Source: Desulfobacteraceae bacterium (GTDB taxonomy: Bacteria > Desulfobacterota > Desulfobacteria > Desulfobacterales > SKZT01). From it: a DNA stretch of 42,041 nt. Every line of letters starts with the position of its first letter. Within the stretch, counting starts at the first letter, position 1. Positions 1-8,312 of this stretch are shown piece after piece. The stretch covers positions 1 to 42,041 of the forward strand of contig JAABTQ010000029.1 of the NCBI GenBank assembly GCA_011389745.1, given 5' to 3'. A model generated the notes under the pieces. That model was not told where the DNA came from and searched no databases. It saw nothing but the letters and a program-made list of their open reading frames with translations. The position numbers and the translations under genes are program-made.

Positions 1-56
1 GCATCATTGCCTTCATCGGCTACAGGCAATTGAAGAAGTTGATGGGTAACACATGA
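1..56 (+). CDS. YqjE-like membrane protein, 3' end only
   Basis: Only the last 17 codons and the TGA (54-56) lie in the window; the reading frame begins at base 3 and the protein ends in KKLMGNT. The DNA from 1 to 77 is identical to 8257-8333, the end of the complete YqjE-like gene at 7956-8312, so this is the tail of a second copy. The family (Phage_holin_3_6 / DUF1469) consists of small inner-membrane proteins often encoded beside YqjD/ElaB-type proteins, as here. The rest of the gene lies upstream of the window. Confidence 0.8.
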   Translation, partial: IIAFIGYRQLKKLMGNT

Positions 57-86
57 CAGAGGAAACACTGGAAAGGAGGACTGAAA

Positions 87-491
87 ATGTCTGAAAGAGA
101 GCATTTAAGTAACGAAAAGGAAGCGGATGTCGAACGCAGTTCCGAAGATATACGCCGGAATATAGCCAAAGAAAAAGAGAATATTTCCCAGAAAGTCGAC
201 CAAATCAGCGAGCGGATAAAAGAGAAGCTCGATTGGCGCGAATATGTGAAGGAATCTCCATACCTTGCGATAGGGGTTGCTGCCGGCCTTGGTTATATCG
301 GCTCAATGGTATTGATACCACGCACCACTCCAATGGAACGAATCATGGATTCCATTGCCGGGGAAGTTCGTGGCTCACTCGGTGGCCTGATTCCCGGAGC
401 CGCCGGCCCCCCCGGCCTGATCAAAATGTCCCTGCTGGGTGTTACCACGAAGGTTGCCGCCGGGTGGTTAAAGAATGCAGTTTCGAGATAA
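87..491 (+). CDS. Small DUF3618/YqjD-like membrane-anchored protein
   Basis: 134 residues. Residues 1-50 are charged and helical, probably coiled coil. They are followed by a DWREYVKESPYLAIGVAAG stretch (about 49-67) and a glycine-rich hydrophobic segment to about residue 78. A second moderately hydrophobic glycine-rich region lies at 92-128. The arrangement of a helical arm, a short SPYLAIGVAAG-type anchor and a Gly-rich membrane segment resembles the DUF3618 and ElaB/YqjD families, whose members tether to the inner membrane and are stress or stationary-phase associated; the exact function is unknown. A strong AAAGGAGG at 73-79 lies 7 nt before the ATG. It sits between the YqjE-like tail and the YqjD-like gene at 535, probably in one operon. 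This gene is missing from the duplicated locus near 8334. Confidence 0.75.
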   Translation: MSEREHLSNEKEADVERSSEDIRRNIAKEKENISQKVDQISERIKEKLDWREYVKESPYLAIGVAAGLGYIGSMVLIPRTTPMERIMDSIAGEVRGSLGGLIPGAAGPPGLIKMSLLGVTTKVAAGWLKNAVSR

Positions 492-534
492 GGACTATAT
501 ATCATCAATGTTTAAATTTTACCAGGAGGATAAC

Positions 535-885
535 ATGACTATAGATAAGAAAAAATACTGGGCCCCTGAACAGAAAATTGGAAAAGAGTCCGGCAGCGAT
601 AGTACTGCTGATCAGACAATGTATGAACGAGGTGCGGAAGCATACGGGCAAGCGGAGCAGGCGGTAAGTGATGCATATGATAAAACGTCTGAGAAGGTAA
701 GTGAAACATATGAGAAGGCTAAGGTTTATAGTAGTGATAATCCGGGCAAAACCATTCTTATCGCATTAGGGATAGGAGTAGGCTTGGGCCTTCTTCTGGG
801 CGCAAGCACTCATCGCTCGGGCAGCCGGTTTGCGCAACCTGTGGTTCATGCACTGTCCGACATTGCATCAGAGTTATTCGGTTAA
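535..885 (+). CDS. YqjD/ElaB (DUF883)-like membrane-anchored protein
   Basis: 116 residues from the ATG at 535, chosen because AGGAGG (524-529) lies 5 nt upstream; an in-frame ATG at 475 overlaps the previous gene and has no good site. Residues 1-65 are hydrophilic with helical segments rich in Ala, Glu and Lys (YERGAEAYGQAEQAVSDAY). Residues about 68-90 hold a DNPGKTILIALGIGVGLGLL membrane anchor. The C-terminal tail is short. This is the layout of ElaB/YqjD/DUF883 proteins, inner-membrane proteins reported to bind ribosomes in stationary phase in E. coli. About the first 60 codons are close in sequence to the start of the fusion gene at 8374, which has lost this anchor. Confidence 0.75.
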   Translation: MTIDKKKYWAPEQKIGKESGSDSTADQTMYERGAEAYGQAEQAVSDAYDKTSEKVSETYEKAKVYSSDNPGKTILIALGIGVGLGLLLGASTHRSGSRFAQPVVHALSDIASELFG

Positions 886-1063
886 GGCGGTCTGTTATGA
901 GGCTACCCACTTGTTGTATCAGGGTTGGGTATGTGTATTTACCTTGGGCAACACGGTTCGCTCCATCAAGGCACCCTGTTTTTTTTAAAGTCATTTCGGG
1001 TTATACAAAAACCCTTGTAATCCAGGGGGCGGACCTTCATACCAACACTAAAGGAGAAGAAAT

Positions 1064-1516
1064 ATGAATGAATTTTTTAAGATGCTCAAAAAAGACCATG
1101 AGGAAGTAAAGGGAATTCTAGGAAAGCTTAAAGAAACCAAAGAGAAAGAATCGAGTAAGCGGGAAGATTTATTCCAAAAGCTCAGGGAAGAGCTGGTGCC
1201 TCACATGAAGGCCGAAGAAAGTGCTTTCTATCCGCCTCTAATGGAGAAGAAAGAGGCCCGCGAAGATGCTATGGAGGGAATAGAGGAGCATCATGTGAGT
1301 GAACTGGTCTTAAAAGAACTTGAAAAAATGCCGAAGGATGAGGATAAATGGGGAGCCAAGGTGGGTGTGTTTAAGGAGCTCGTGGAGCACCATATCAAGG
1401 ACGAGGAAAGTAAGCTGTTTAAAAGCGCGGAAAAGGCTTTGGACGCGGACGAATTTAAAAAAATCATGAAACAGTTTGAACAGGACAAGGACAAAAACAA
1501 AAAGAAATTGAAGTAA
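1064..1516 (+). CDS. Hemerythrin-like HHE domain protein
   Basis: 150 residues, all helical and very rich in Lys and Glu. Candidate di-iron ligands follow the HHE pattern: His12 (DHEEV), His47/Glu51 (HMKAE), His76/His77 (EEHH) and His110/Glu114 (HHIKDE). Hemerythrin-like proteins bind O2 or NO, or store iron, in the cytoplasm; in anaerobes they are often linked to oxygen sensing or scavenging. An AAAGGAG-type site precedes the ATG and a strong terminator follows, so the gene may be a single unit. It lies directly before the catalase gene, consistent with a shared role in oxidant defence. The lysine-rich tail (DKDKNKKKLK) is probably disordered. The fold assignment is firm; the ligand (O2, NO or iron) cannot be decided. 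Confidence 0.85.
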   Translation: MNEFFKMLKKDHEEVKGILGKLKETKEKESSKREDLFQKLREELVPHMKAEESAFYPPLMEKKEAREDAMEGIEEHHVSELVLKELEKMPKDEDKWGAKVGVFKELVEHHIKDEESKLFKSAEKALDADEFKKIMKQFEQDKDKNKKKLK

Positions 1517-1535
1517 ACACAACGTCAATGAGGAG

Positions 1536-1572
1536 AAGAGGCCCCGTCTAGTTTCGTGAGGGCCTCTTTTTT
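1536..1572 (+). terminator. Rho-independent terminator after the hemerythrin gene
   Basis: A 9-bp perfect stem (AAGAGGCCC at 1536-1544 with GGGCCTCTT at 1560-1568) runs into a T-rich tract. It separates the hemerythrin gene from the catalase gene, whose ribosome site follows at once at about 1576, so part of the hairpin may also lie in the catalase leader. Confidence 0.85.
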
Positions 1573-1589
1573 CCTTAAGGAGAACGATC

Positions 1590-3707
1590 ATGAGCAAAGA
1601 TAAGATTAAGAGGAATTTGGGAAAAGGTAAGCAGGAAAAAGGGTCTGCTTCAAAGGGAGACACACAAGAAGTGGCTGCCGGAGGTGAAGTGCACCAGATC
1701 GCCGGAGGAGAGCACCCGGCGCTCACTACGAACCAGGGTGTGCCAATTTCAGATAATCAAAACTCTCTCAAAGCCAATCCGCGCGGCCCGACGCTGCTGG
1801 AGGATTTCATCCTTCGCGAAAAAATCACGCATTTCGACCACGAACGTATTCCCGAGCGTATCGTTCACGCGCGCGGGACGGGCGCGCATGGGTTCTTCGA
1901 GCTGACCGAGTCGTTGAAGCAGTACACCACCGCCAGGATACTCACGGAGGTCGGGGAGAAGACGCCCGTGTTTACGCGTATGTCGAACGTCGCCGGCGGC
2001 GCGGGCTCGATCGACACCCCGCGTGACGTACGCGGCTTTGCCGTCAAGTTTTATACCAAGGAAGGCAACTGGGACCTGGTCGGCAACAACATCCCGGTCT
2101 TCTTCATCCAGGATGCCATCAAGTTCCCCGACCTCGTCCATGCCGTAAAAATGGAGCCCGACCGCGGCTTTCCGCAAGCAGCAAGCGCCCACGACACCTT
2201 CTGGGATTACATTTCTCTCACCCCTGAATCGATGCATATGGTGATGTGGATCATGTCCGATCGCACCATTCCGCGTTCGTTAAGGATGATCGAAGGCTTC
2301 GGTGTGCATAGTTTCCGGTTGATTAACGACTCAGGAGAATCAACTTTCGTCAAATTCCACTGGCGTCCCAAGCTCGGCCTGCAGTCCACCATCTGGGACG
2401 AAACCGTTAAAATTTCCGGCGCTGATCCGGACTTCCACCGCCGCGACATGTTCGAAGCCATAAAATCGGGCAGTTTCCCGGAGTGGGAATTTGCGGTCCA
2501 GCTCTTTACGCAGGAGGAAGCGGACAATTTTCCGTTCGATCATCTCGACCCGACCAAGCTGATTCCTGAAGAACTGGTGCCCTTGAAAGTGATCGGCCGC
2601 ATGGTGCTGGATCGCTGGCCGGAAAACTTTTTCGCGGAAACCGAACAGGTTGCTTACTGCCCCGGTAATATTGTGCCGGGCATCGATTTCTCCAACGATC
2701 CACTTTTGCAAGGCCGCTTGTTCTCCTATATCGACACGCAGTTGTCTCGCCTGGGTACGCCCAATTTCCATCAGATCCCGATCAACGCGCCCAAGTGCCC
2801 GTTCGGCAACCTTCAACGCGACGCACAGATGCAGATGGCGCCACAGGCGGGCCGTGTTAACTATGAACCCAATTCCCTGTCTGAAAACTCACCACGCGAA
2901 ACGCCGGTCAAGGGCTTTAAATCCGCCGGAATTACCGAAACCGGAGACAAAAGCCGCATCCGTGCCGAGAGTTTCGCCGACCACTACAGCCAGGCGCGGC
3001 AGTTCTATATCAGCCAGACCGCCTATGAACAGGCGCATCTTGCTTCAGCTTTAGTGTTTGAGCTTTCCAAGGTCGATCATGTTCACGTGCGGGAGGCGAT
3101 GGTTGGGCACCTGCGACATATCGATGAAGACCTTGCCGGGCGGGTTGCCAAGGGGCTTGCCTTGGAGAAGATGCCGGATGCGCCTGAGGCCGCAGCTCCA
3201 GTTCAGGAGTTGGAACCTTCGCCTGCATTGCAGCTCATCGGCAAAATGAAAGACACCCTCATGGGACGCATGGTCGGCATCCTGATCGCGGATGGATCAG
3301 AAGGCGACGTGATCAAAAAGATTCGAAAGGCCGCAGCCGATGCGGGCGCCGCCGTGAAGATCGTCGCACCCAAAGTTGGTGGTGCAAAACTTGCGGATGG
3401 GTCGATGCTGCCGGCTGACGGACAATTGGCGGGTATGCCTTCTGTGCTATTCGATGCTGTTGCAGTCATCCTCTCCGAGGAAGGTGCAAAAGCACTGTCG
3501 AAAGAAAGCGCCGCGATCGATTTTGTGCGCGATGCGTTCGGCCATCTCAAGGCAATCGCCGTCGACAAGGGCGGTCAGGCGCTATTGAAAACAGCGAACG
3601 TTGGACAAGATGCGGGCGTCGTGGATGCCAACGACAAAGAGGCATTTATTGCCGCGGCCAAGACACGCCAATGGGACCGGGAAAAGTTGGTGCGAATATT
3701 GGCCTGA
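1590..3707 (+). CDS. katE: Large-subunit (clade 2) monofunctional heme catalase
   Basis: 705 residues, the usual size of HPII-type catalases (about 700-750). It breaks down H2O2 to water and O2 in the cytoplasm. Visible motifs are the distal His93 in [12 protein letters not shown], Asn166 in GNNIPVFF, and the proximal heme-ligand Tyr380 in RLFSYIDTQ, with Arg376 four residues before it. After the catalase core (about 60-560) comes the extra flavodoxin/DJ-1-like domain of large catalases (about 572-700, starting at [12 protein letters not shown]). The first 45 residues are a low-complexity extension, as in KatE. An AAGGAG site precedes the ATG. Its GC-rich third positions in the core contrast with the AT-richer small genes around it, which may point to a different history. 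Confidence 0.95.
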   Translation: MSKDKIKRNLGKGKQEKGSASKGDTQEVAAGGEVHQIAGGEHPALTTNQGVPISDNQNSLKANPRGPTLLEDFILREKITHFDHERIPERIVHARGTGAHGFFELTESLKQYTTARILTEVGEKTPVFTRMSNVAGGAGSIDTPRDVRGFAVKFYTKEGNWDLVGNNIPVFFIQDAIKFPDLVHAVKMEPDRGFPQAASAHDTFWDYISLTPESMHMVMWIMSDRTIPRSLRMIEGFGVHSFRLINDSGESTFVKFHWRPKLGLQSTIWDETVKISGADPDFHRRDMFEAIKSGSFPEWEFAVQLFTQEEADNFPFDHLDPTKLIPEELVPLKVIGRMVLDRWPENFFAETEQVAYCPGNIVPGIDFSNDPLLQGRLFSYIDTQLSRLGTPNFHQIPINAPKCPFGNLQRDAQMQMAPQAGRVNYEPNSLSENSPRETPVKGFKSAGITETGDKSRIRAESFADHYSQARQFYISQTAYEQAHLASALVFELSKVDHVHVREAMVGHLRHIDEDLAGRVAKGLALEKMPDAPEAAAPVQELEPSPALQLIGKMKDTLMGRMVGILIADGSEGDVIKKIRKAAADAGAAVKIVAPKVGGAKLADGSMLPADGQLAGMPSVLFDAVAVILSEEGAKALSKESAAIDFVRDAFGHLKAIAVDKGGQALLKTANVGQDAGVVDANDKEAFIAAAKTRQWDREKLVRILA

Positions 3708-3855
3708 CCGCTGGTTCCGTAAAGCTCCGGCGAATGTCCATACCGTCCAATTAAAAAAGTTTCTAAAAGTTGATACCTGTAGGTGCGGATGAATCCACAC
3801 CTGCAAGTTACCGGTTTTAAGACTTTTAATTAGACGCCAATAGGCTTTCGCCGGA

Positions 3856-4377
3856 ATGTCTAGAAAAACTAAAACATCAAGTAAAACAAACGCATATATA
3901 AATTCTATGAATATTATCGATAAGCAACGGGTAAAAAAACGACTGGACCGACTGGCCTGGTACCTGGATAATTCAATTCCACTGCCGGGATTGAATTTCC
4001 GAGTCGGAATTGACCCTCTGGTCGGGCTTATTCCAGGGATTGGCGACACCATCGGCGCGATCATGTCCAGCTATATACTTTCCGAAGCCGCCCGTCTCGG
4101 AGCACCCAAGACCATTTTGCTGAAAATGGCATTTAACATCGCCGTTGATGCCTTAGCAGGGGCGGTGCCAATTTTGGGAGATCTCTTTGATTTCGGCTGG
4201 AAAGCAAATCAGCGCAACGCGAAGATATTAGGGGGTTACCTGGACGATCCGCGTGAAACTGTGGCTAGCAGCCGCCTGTTTGCATGGGTTCTGATTGGGT
4301 CGCTCATTGGACTCTTTATATTAGTCGGCCTGATTGGTTATCTGCTGGTTTATGCACTCTGGAACAGCAGACAATAA
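3856..4377 (+). CDS. DUF4112 membrane protein
   Basis: 173 residues from the ATG at 3856. Met18 (3907) is an equally plausible start; neither has a clear ribosome site. The core (about 24-130) shows the DUF4112 signature: RLDRLAWYLDNSIPLPG, then FRVGIDPLVGLIPGIGDTIG and AVPILGDLFDFGWKANQRN. A strongly hydrophobic helix at about 147-168 is a membrane segment. The biochemical role of the family is unknown; members are common in environmental bacteria and often sit near other envelope-stress genes, as here. It is followed after 5 bp by a miniature element. Confidence 0.85.
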   Translation: MSRKTKTSSKTNAYINSMNIIDKQRVKKRLDRLAWYLDNSIPLPGLNFRVGIDPLVGLIPGIGDTIGAIMSSYILSEAARLGAPKTILLKMAFNIAVDALAGAVPILGDLFDFGWKANQRNAKILGGYLDDPRETVASSRLFAWVLIGSLIGLFILVGLIGYLLVYALWNSRQ

Positions 4378-4382
4378 TACTT

Positions 4383-4487
4383 AGTGCCTGAACGAAAAGT
4401 TTCTAATTCCTCTCCCATCGGGGGAGGGTCAGGGTGGAACCCTCCCCCAGCCCCTCCCAGTGGGAGGGGAGTTTTCGTTCAAGCACT
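4383..4487. mobile_element. MITE-like element, family 1, copy 1 (105 bp)
   Basis: The ends are inverted repeats AGTGCCTGAACGAAAA and TTTTCGTTCAAGCACT (one mismatch). The element is flanked by a 4-bp direct repeat ACTT (4379-4382 and 4488-4491), the expected footprint of transposase-driven insertion. The interior is GC-rich and palindromic (gggaggg / ccctccc). There is no coding capacity. It lies directly upstream of the Pmp3 gene, whose AGGAGG starts 13 bp after the element. Confidence 0.8.
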
Positions 4488-4516
4488 ACTTAAGAACTTT
4501 AGGAGGAAATGAACTC

Positions 4517-4675
4517 ATGGATCTGGTAAGAATAATTATAGCGATACTGCTCCCCCCTTTAGGCGTTTTTCTTCAGGTAGGCTTTCGCGGCGCTTTCTGG
4601 CTGAATATTCTTCTGACTCTTTTAGGCTACATTCCCGGCATCGTGCACGCGGTCTGGATCATTGCCAAACGCTGA
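4517..4675 (+). CDS. Pmp3/YqaE family small membrane peptide, copy 1
   Basis: 52 residues (MDLVRIIIAILLPPLGVFLQ to WIIAKR). It has two membrane helices with the family signatures LLPPLGVFLQVG and LGYIPGIVHAVWII. Pmp3/YqaE (UPF0057) proteins are proteolipids of the plasma membrane linked to membrane potential, cation and stress tolerance. The ATG at 4517 is supported by AGGAGG at 4501-4506. It differs from copy 2 (16885-17043) by one residue, Arg24 here against Gly24 there. Its upstream region is occupied by a miniature element, so its native promoter may have been displaced. Confidence 0.9.
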   Translation: MDLVRIIIAILLPPLGVFLQVGFRGAFWLNILLTLLGYIPGIVHAVWIIAKR

Positions 4676-4686
4676 GTAAAGTAGTC

Positions 4687-4746
4687 CTTAAGTTGAGGGA
4701 TTCCGATGACATATAACCGTCGTACCGGCTTTCGCCGGTATGACGT
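4687..4746. repeat. REP-like palindrome (ACCGGC...GCCGGT)
   Basis: The hairpin ACCGGCTTTCGCCGGT is at 4724-4739. The left flank (about 4687-4722) is close to the reverse complement of 10694-10731, so the repeated unit is larger than the hairpin. Related palindromes lie near 10470, 10630, 10680, 24847 and 27473-27546. Confidence 0.7.
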
Positions 4747-4823
4747 TGGAAGATTTATAAAATGAAATCGCTCAAATTAGGCAGTACATTTCAGAGAAGA
4801 GATGGAGAAAAAAAGACGTAGCC

Positions 4824-6044
4824 ATGAACAACATCCCGAAAAACCCAAAAAAAGGGATGAAGGAGCATTCCATTGCTTTCTATGTTATCCTGGCGGCGGC
4901 CCTGGTTACTTTTATCCAAACATTCACCTTGCTGTCTCCCATTCTGTTGTCATTTATACTCATTATGCTGATTACGCTCTCAGTCAACCCTGCGGTTTCA
5001 TGGATGCGGTCTCTGACGGGTAGCAGAAAAGGTGCGACGGCGGTAGTCACTACAACCATAATGGTGGGCGTAGTATTGACGGGCTGGGCTTTCGTCGGGA
5101 CAATGAAGAAATCATACATAAACTTATCCAAAGAGCTGCCCGTTTACTGGGAACGTCTCCAGAAACCTCTGATCAAAATAGAGCAAAAAGCATTGCTCTC
5201 CGAGGAAAAACTCCAGGCGGAAGTCACCACTGAAATGAGAAACGCAGCGGCAGCGGAAGGCAAACCCCAACCTGACGTGCAAACTACCGAGCCGGCTCCG
5301 CCCATCTCCCCGGATGAGTCGGGATCCATTCGGACCCGGTTGAGCGAAATGTTACACGGCTTGATAGGCAGCTTCACGGCTATGGCGTTCAACGGGGCTC
5401 AGATGTTGGTCGTTTTAGTGACGGTTCTCTTCGGAGTGATATTTACCCTGATGGATCCCCGTCCGATCATCAGGAGTATATTTTTAATAGTACCCGAACG
5501 CCACCACGACCGGACTCTGATTATCATGCAACGCATTGGAAAGTTCGTCCCGTGGTGGGCAGGGGCAACGCTGGCGGGAATGGTGGCGGTTGGTCTGCTT
5601 GTGTTTCTGTTCATGTGGCCGATCTTTGAATTTATGGACGCCCTTTTTCTCGGGTTGATCGCCGGCGTCATGGCAGCTGTTCCTTTTGTGGGCCCGGTTC
5701 TCAGCGTTGTGCCCGCGCTCTTGCTCGCTGTCGGCATAGGAGGCATGACCCCGCTGTGGGTTTTGCTGGCCTACATTGTTGTCCAGGCTTTGGAAGGCAA
5801 TGTGATTCAACCTTTAGTGATGGCGCAAGGCATAAAATTGCACCCGATCGCTTTGATATTTTCGATGCTACTGTGTGTGGCGGCCTTTGGCGTACTAGGT
5901 GTTCTGGTTGCAGCCCCTTTGGCTACCATTGCGAATATTCTGCACGATGAACTTTATCGCAAGCGTTTTATTCCCACGGTAACAGATGGTGACCTGGACG
6001 ATCTGGCCCGAAAGGCACTCAACGAAAAATACACCTCCAAGTGA
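4824..6044 (+). CDS. AI-2E family (PerM/YdiK-type) permease
   Basis: 406 residues. After a short basic N-terminus there are two or three membrane helices (about 17-92). A hydrophilic, helical extracytoplasmic segment (about 95-185, with a Pro/Glu-rich stretch) follows, then at least five more helices (about 188-380). Family features are the WWAGATLAGMVAVGLL segment and the PFVGPVLSVVPALLLAV, QALEGNVIQPLVMAQGIKLHP and FGVLGVLVAAPLATI motifs near the C-terminus. Family members include TqsA, YdiK and Na+/H+ antiporter homologues; the substrate cannot be read from sequence. No neighbour indicates quorum sensing, so a general solute or ion role is as likely as AI-2 export. The ATG at 4824 is the first good in-frame start. 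Confidence 0.85.
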   Translation: MNNIPKNPKKGMKEHSIAFYVILAAALVTFIQTFTLLSPILLSFILIMLITLSVNPAVSWMRSLTGSRKGATAVVTTTIMVGVVLTGWAFVGTMKKSYINLSKELPVYWERLQKPLIKIEQKALLSEEKLQAEVTTEMRNAAAAEGKPQPDVQTTEPAPPISPDESGSIRTRLSEMLHGLIGSFTAMAFNGAQMLVVLVTVLFGVIFTLMDPRPIIRSIFLIVPERHHDRTLIIMQRIGKFVPWWAGATLAGMVAVGLLVFLFMWPIFEFMDALFLGLIAGVMAAVPFVGPVLSVVPALLLAVGIGGMTPLWVLLAYIVVQALEGNVIQPLVMAQGIKLHPIALIFSMLLCVAAFGVLGVLVAAPLATIANILHDELYRKRFIPTVTDGDLDDLARKALNEKYTSK

Positions 6045-6123
6045 TCCCGGAAAGCGATGAAAACCAGGATCTCATCTTTCACTTTAGCTGAAGGTTTGTC
6101 CAGCATCTCAACAATACAAAAAC

Positions 6124-6281
6124 GGTCATATTTGACAATAGGGTTAAATATAACCCTTTTTATGTTGAAATTTATGACGGTTCCATAAATACTTTTTGAA
6201 CTGATTATAATGATTATGGTGAAAAATCAAATAGATAAATTACATGTCCCAGAGTGTTGGAGACCTGGCACAAAAATTGAA
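6124..6281 (+). promoter_or_regulatory. Sigma-54-type promoter region P1 with upstream dyads
   Basis: TGGCAC (6266-6271), five A, then TTGAA (6277-6281) matches the -24/-12 consensus TGGCAC-N5-TTGCW except at one position. About 142 bp upstream is GGTCATATTTGACA (6124), followed by the perfect dyad GGGTTA-AATA-TAACCC. The same arrangement recurs at 16475-16623 and 22371-22519. The first gene downstream is the GAF protein at 6804, more than 500 bp away across two repeat elements. Confidence 0.65.
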
Positions 6282-6330
6282 TATTTAAAATTAGAATAAT
6301 CAACACGCGATCACAAAAAGCCCGGCATTC

Positions 6331-6519
6331 TAGTAACTCCTCAAAAGTCCCCCTTTGAAAAAGGGGGATTTAGGGGGATTTTTAAAAGGGCATCAGTTTG
6401 TCAAATCCCCCCCGGCCCCCCTTTTTTAAAGGGGGGAGAAGTTACTTGGCGGCTTTTCAAAGGGGGTAAGCAGTTAATTTTCGGTTTGGGCACGGCGTAG
6501 CCGGGTGGAGCCTTCTAAG
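6331..6519. repeat. Family 2 palindromic repeat, copy A
   Basis: The core runs from AGTAACT (6332) to AGTTACTT (6440-6447), with internal hairpins of C and G runs around CTTTGAAAAAG and a TTTGTCAAATCC joint. It is followed by a TTTGGGC...GTGGAG tail ending at the next element. The same unit occurs at least eight more times in the window, whole or in part. Confidence 0.8.
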
Positions 6520-6520
6520 T

Positions 6521-6652
6521 AGTGCTTGAACGAAAAGTCCGTATTTCCCTCTCCCATAGGGGAAGGGTCAGGGTGGGGGTTAATAATATCAGTAACTTAT
6601 CTTTCCCTCTCCCAGCCCCTCCCAGTGGGAGGGGAGTTTTCGTTCAAGCACT
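6521..6652. mobile_element. MITE-like element, family 1, copy 2 (132 bp)
   Basis: Its terminal inverted repeats AGTGCTTGAACGAAAA and TTTTCGTTCAAGCACT are perfect over 16 bp. It is flanked by the 4-bp duplication AAGT (6517-6520 and 6653-6656), the complement of the ACTT flanking copy 1. The interior resembles copy 1 plus about 27 bp. It lies immediately after family 2 copy A, in the leader between promoter P1 and the GAF gene. Confidence 0.85.
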
Positions 6653-6803
6653 AAGTAACAAGGTTCCGTCACACCGGCGAAGACCCATTGGCGCCAAGTT
6701 AGGGGTCTGTCAAGCATCGTTTCATGGCTCGGGAATAATCCTGATCATGTCATTGTAGGGAGCGACTCGCCTTGGTTCAATGTGAAGAAAGAGAGACGGT
6801 GCA

Positions 6804-7565
6804 ATGAGTATAGTTCCATCTGCGGAAGCAAAGCTTAATGCGGTAATACGGGCGGCACGTGCAATTCTGGAAAAGCAGAACTTCACCGACGCAGCACGTG
6901 CGATCTTTGATCGCTGTCGAGAGATGACTGGTGCGGCCTCGGGCTATGTTGCGCTTTTGAACGAGAAAGGAGAGGAAAACGAGGTTCTGTTCCTTGAGGC
7001 CGGCGGACTGCCGTGCACGGTTGATCCAGAACTGCCCATGCCAATTCGGGGACTGCGGGCTATAGCTTATGAGACACAGCGCGCCGCGTACAACAACGAT
7101 TTTATGAACAGCAATTGGGTGGAGTACATGCCGGAAGGGCATGTCCTCCTACGAAACGTCATGTTTGCGCCTTTGAACCTTGAAGGGAAGACTGTGGGTA
7201 TACTTGGTCTTGCCAACAAGCAGTCAGATTTCACGGATGAAGATGCTGAGATCGCGACCGTCTTTGGAGAACTGGCAGCAATCGCACTGGCTAACAGCCG
7301 GTACCTGGACCTGCTCAGAGAGAAGAATAACGCACTGGAACATGCGTTGTCCGAGATCAAGACCCTTCGTTCCATCTTACCCATGTGCTCTCATTGCAGG
7401 AAGGTGCGTGACGACGAAGGAGTATGGTCACGATTCGAAACTTATGTTACGCAGCATACGGGAACCCATTTCAGCCATGGGCTTTGCCCCGACTGCATCC
7501 GGAAACTGTATCCGGAGGAGGCTGAGGAGATCATAGAACAACTGAATGCACCCGATAAGGGTTAA
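6804..7565 (+). CDS. GAF domain sensor protein with C-terminal four-Cys motif
   Basis: 253 residues. Residues about 10-165 form a GAF domain (ARAIFDRCREMTGAASGYVA; VMFAPLNLEGKTVGILGLAN; FTDEDAEIATVFGELAAIAL). A short coiled coil (168-190) links it to a C-terminal module with Cys195/Cys198 (LPMCSHCRKVRDD) and Cys228/Cys231 (HGLCPDCIRKLYPE), with His223 and His225 between the pairs, a likely zinc-type site. This Cys module is common at the ends of deltaproteobacterial GAF, PAS and receiver proteins. No output enzyme domain is present, so it may sense a small molecule and act through a partner. It is the first gene after promoter region P1. Confidence 0.85.
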   Translation: MSIVPSAEAKLNAVIRAARAILEKQNFTDAARAIFDRCREMTGAASGYVALLNEKGEENEVLFLEAGGLPCTVDPELPMPIRGLRAIAYETQRAAYNNDFMNSNWVEYMPEGHVLLRNVMFAPLNLEGKTVGILGLANKQSDFTDEDAEIATVFGELAAIALANSRYLDLLREKNNALEHALSEIKTLRSILPMCSHCRKVRDDEGVWSRFETYVTQHTGTHFSHGLCPDCIRKLYPEEAEEIIEQLNAPDKG

Positions 7566-7627
7566 CCGCGCCGCAACGCTCTGCGCGCAACCCTCGCGGG
7601 TGATTCAGAGCATTTAAAGAAAATGAT

Positions 7628-7834
7628 ATGAAGAATGGCACAGAAATTGTCTTAATAGTCATATTGGCTGTGCTGCTTGTCGGTGTCCTGCCCACATGGC
7701 CCCACAGTTCGAACTGGGGGCTATTTCCCAGCGGCGGAATCGGCTTGGCCATTCTGATCATATCAGGCGGGTATAAGAAGTTTATTGCTATCCGGAACAC
7801 TGAGCAGAGAAATGAAGAATTGGACAACGGATAA
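7628..7834 (+). CDS. DUF3309-like small membrane protein
   Basis: 68 residues. A hydrophobic helix (7-23) is followed by the family signature LPTWPHSSNWGLFPSGGIGL (22-41) and a second helix (38-47), then a charged tail. This matches DUF3309, tiny two-helix membrane peptides of unknown function often found in stress-gene neighbourhoods. It lies 62 bp after the GAF gene. No strong ribosome site is visible before the ATG; the start is fixed by the short upstream region and the conserved N-terminal helix. The 68-residue length is slightly longer than typical family members because of the polar C-terminus. Confidence 0.75.
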   Translation: MKNGTEIVLIVILAVLLVGVLPTWPHSSNWGLFPSGGIGLAILIISGGYKKFIAIRNTEQRNEELDNG

Positions 7835-7955
7835 GACTGTAGAAACCTCGGCAGAGTCCCGGAATTCGAAAAAGTTAACCGGCTTCGAAATGTCAAACCA
7901 TTATTGCTGATAAGATACAAAATTTTTAGGACGCAGGTAAGGAGGTGGTTTTTCA

Positions 7956-8312
7956 ATGAGCAATAAAGTGGAAAAAAAGGACACTATAAAAAAACGAGAC
8001 TCCTTCAGTGAACTCTTAGGACAGCTTGCCGACAACTCAGCCACTTTGGTTCGCGACGAAATTGAGCTGGTGATCCAGGGAATTCGCGAAAAGATGAGGG
8101 CCGGCCGCAGTGGAGTCCTAACAGTCTGTATTGGAGTGGGCATCGGTTTTGTCGCCTTCATGTGTCTTTGCGCTGCATTGATCGTTGGGCTCACTTCTTA
8201 TATGACCCTGATTATGGCGTCCCTTGTCACTGGAGCTGCGCTTGCTTTAGTTGGCGGCATCATTGCCTTCATCGGCTACAGGCAATTGAAGAAGTTGATG
8301 GGTAACACATGA
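7956..8312 (+). CDS. YqjE-like inner-membrane protein (Phage_holin_3_6 / DUF1469)
   Basis: 118 residues. An amphipathic N-terminal region (15-50, SFSELLGQLADNSATLVRDEIELV) is followed by two membrane helices (about 53-78 and 82-107) and a basic tail. This is the typical layout of the YqjE family, small membrane proteins encoded with YqjD in many bacteria; their role is unknown, and the phage-holin name is historical. GGAGG lies 11 nt before the ATG. The last 56 bp are identical to the gene tail at 1-56, showing that this locus is duplicated. Confidence 0.85.
   Translation: MSNKVEKKDTIKKRDSFSELLGQLADNSATLVRDEIELVIQGIREKMRAGRSGVLTVCIGVGIGFVAFMCLCAALIVGLTSYMTLIMASLVTGAALALVGGIIAFIGYRQLKKLMGNT

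Noticed and set aside
920-986. CAGGGT...ACCCTG followed by eight T as a possible terminator
   Set aside because: The stem is only 6 bp with a loop of nearly 50 nt, so stability is doubtful.
1749-2237. Minus-strand open frame of 162 codons, and others inside the catalase gene
   Set aside because: Antisense to conserved catalase sequence, with no family or ribosome site.
7634-7650. TGGCAC-N5-TTGTC resembling a sigma-54 promoter
   Set aside because: It lies within the first codons of the DUF3309-like gene, lacks the upstream dyads of P1-P3 and has no gene start at a suitable distance.
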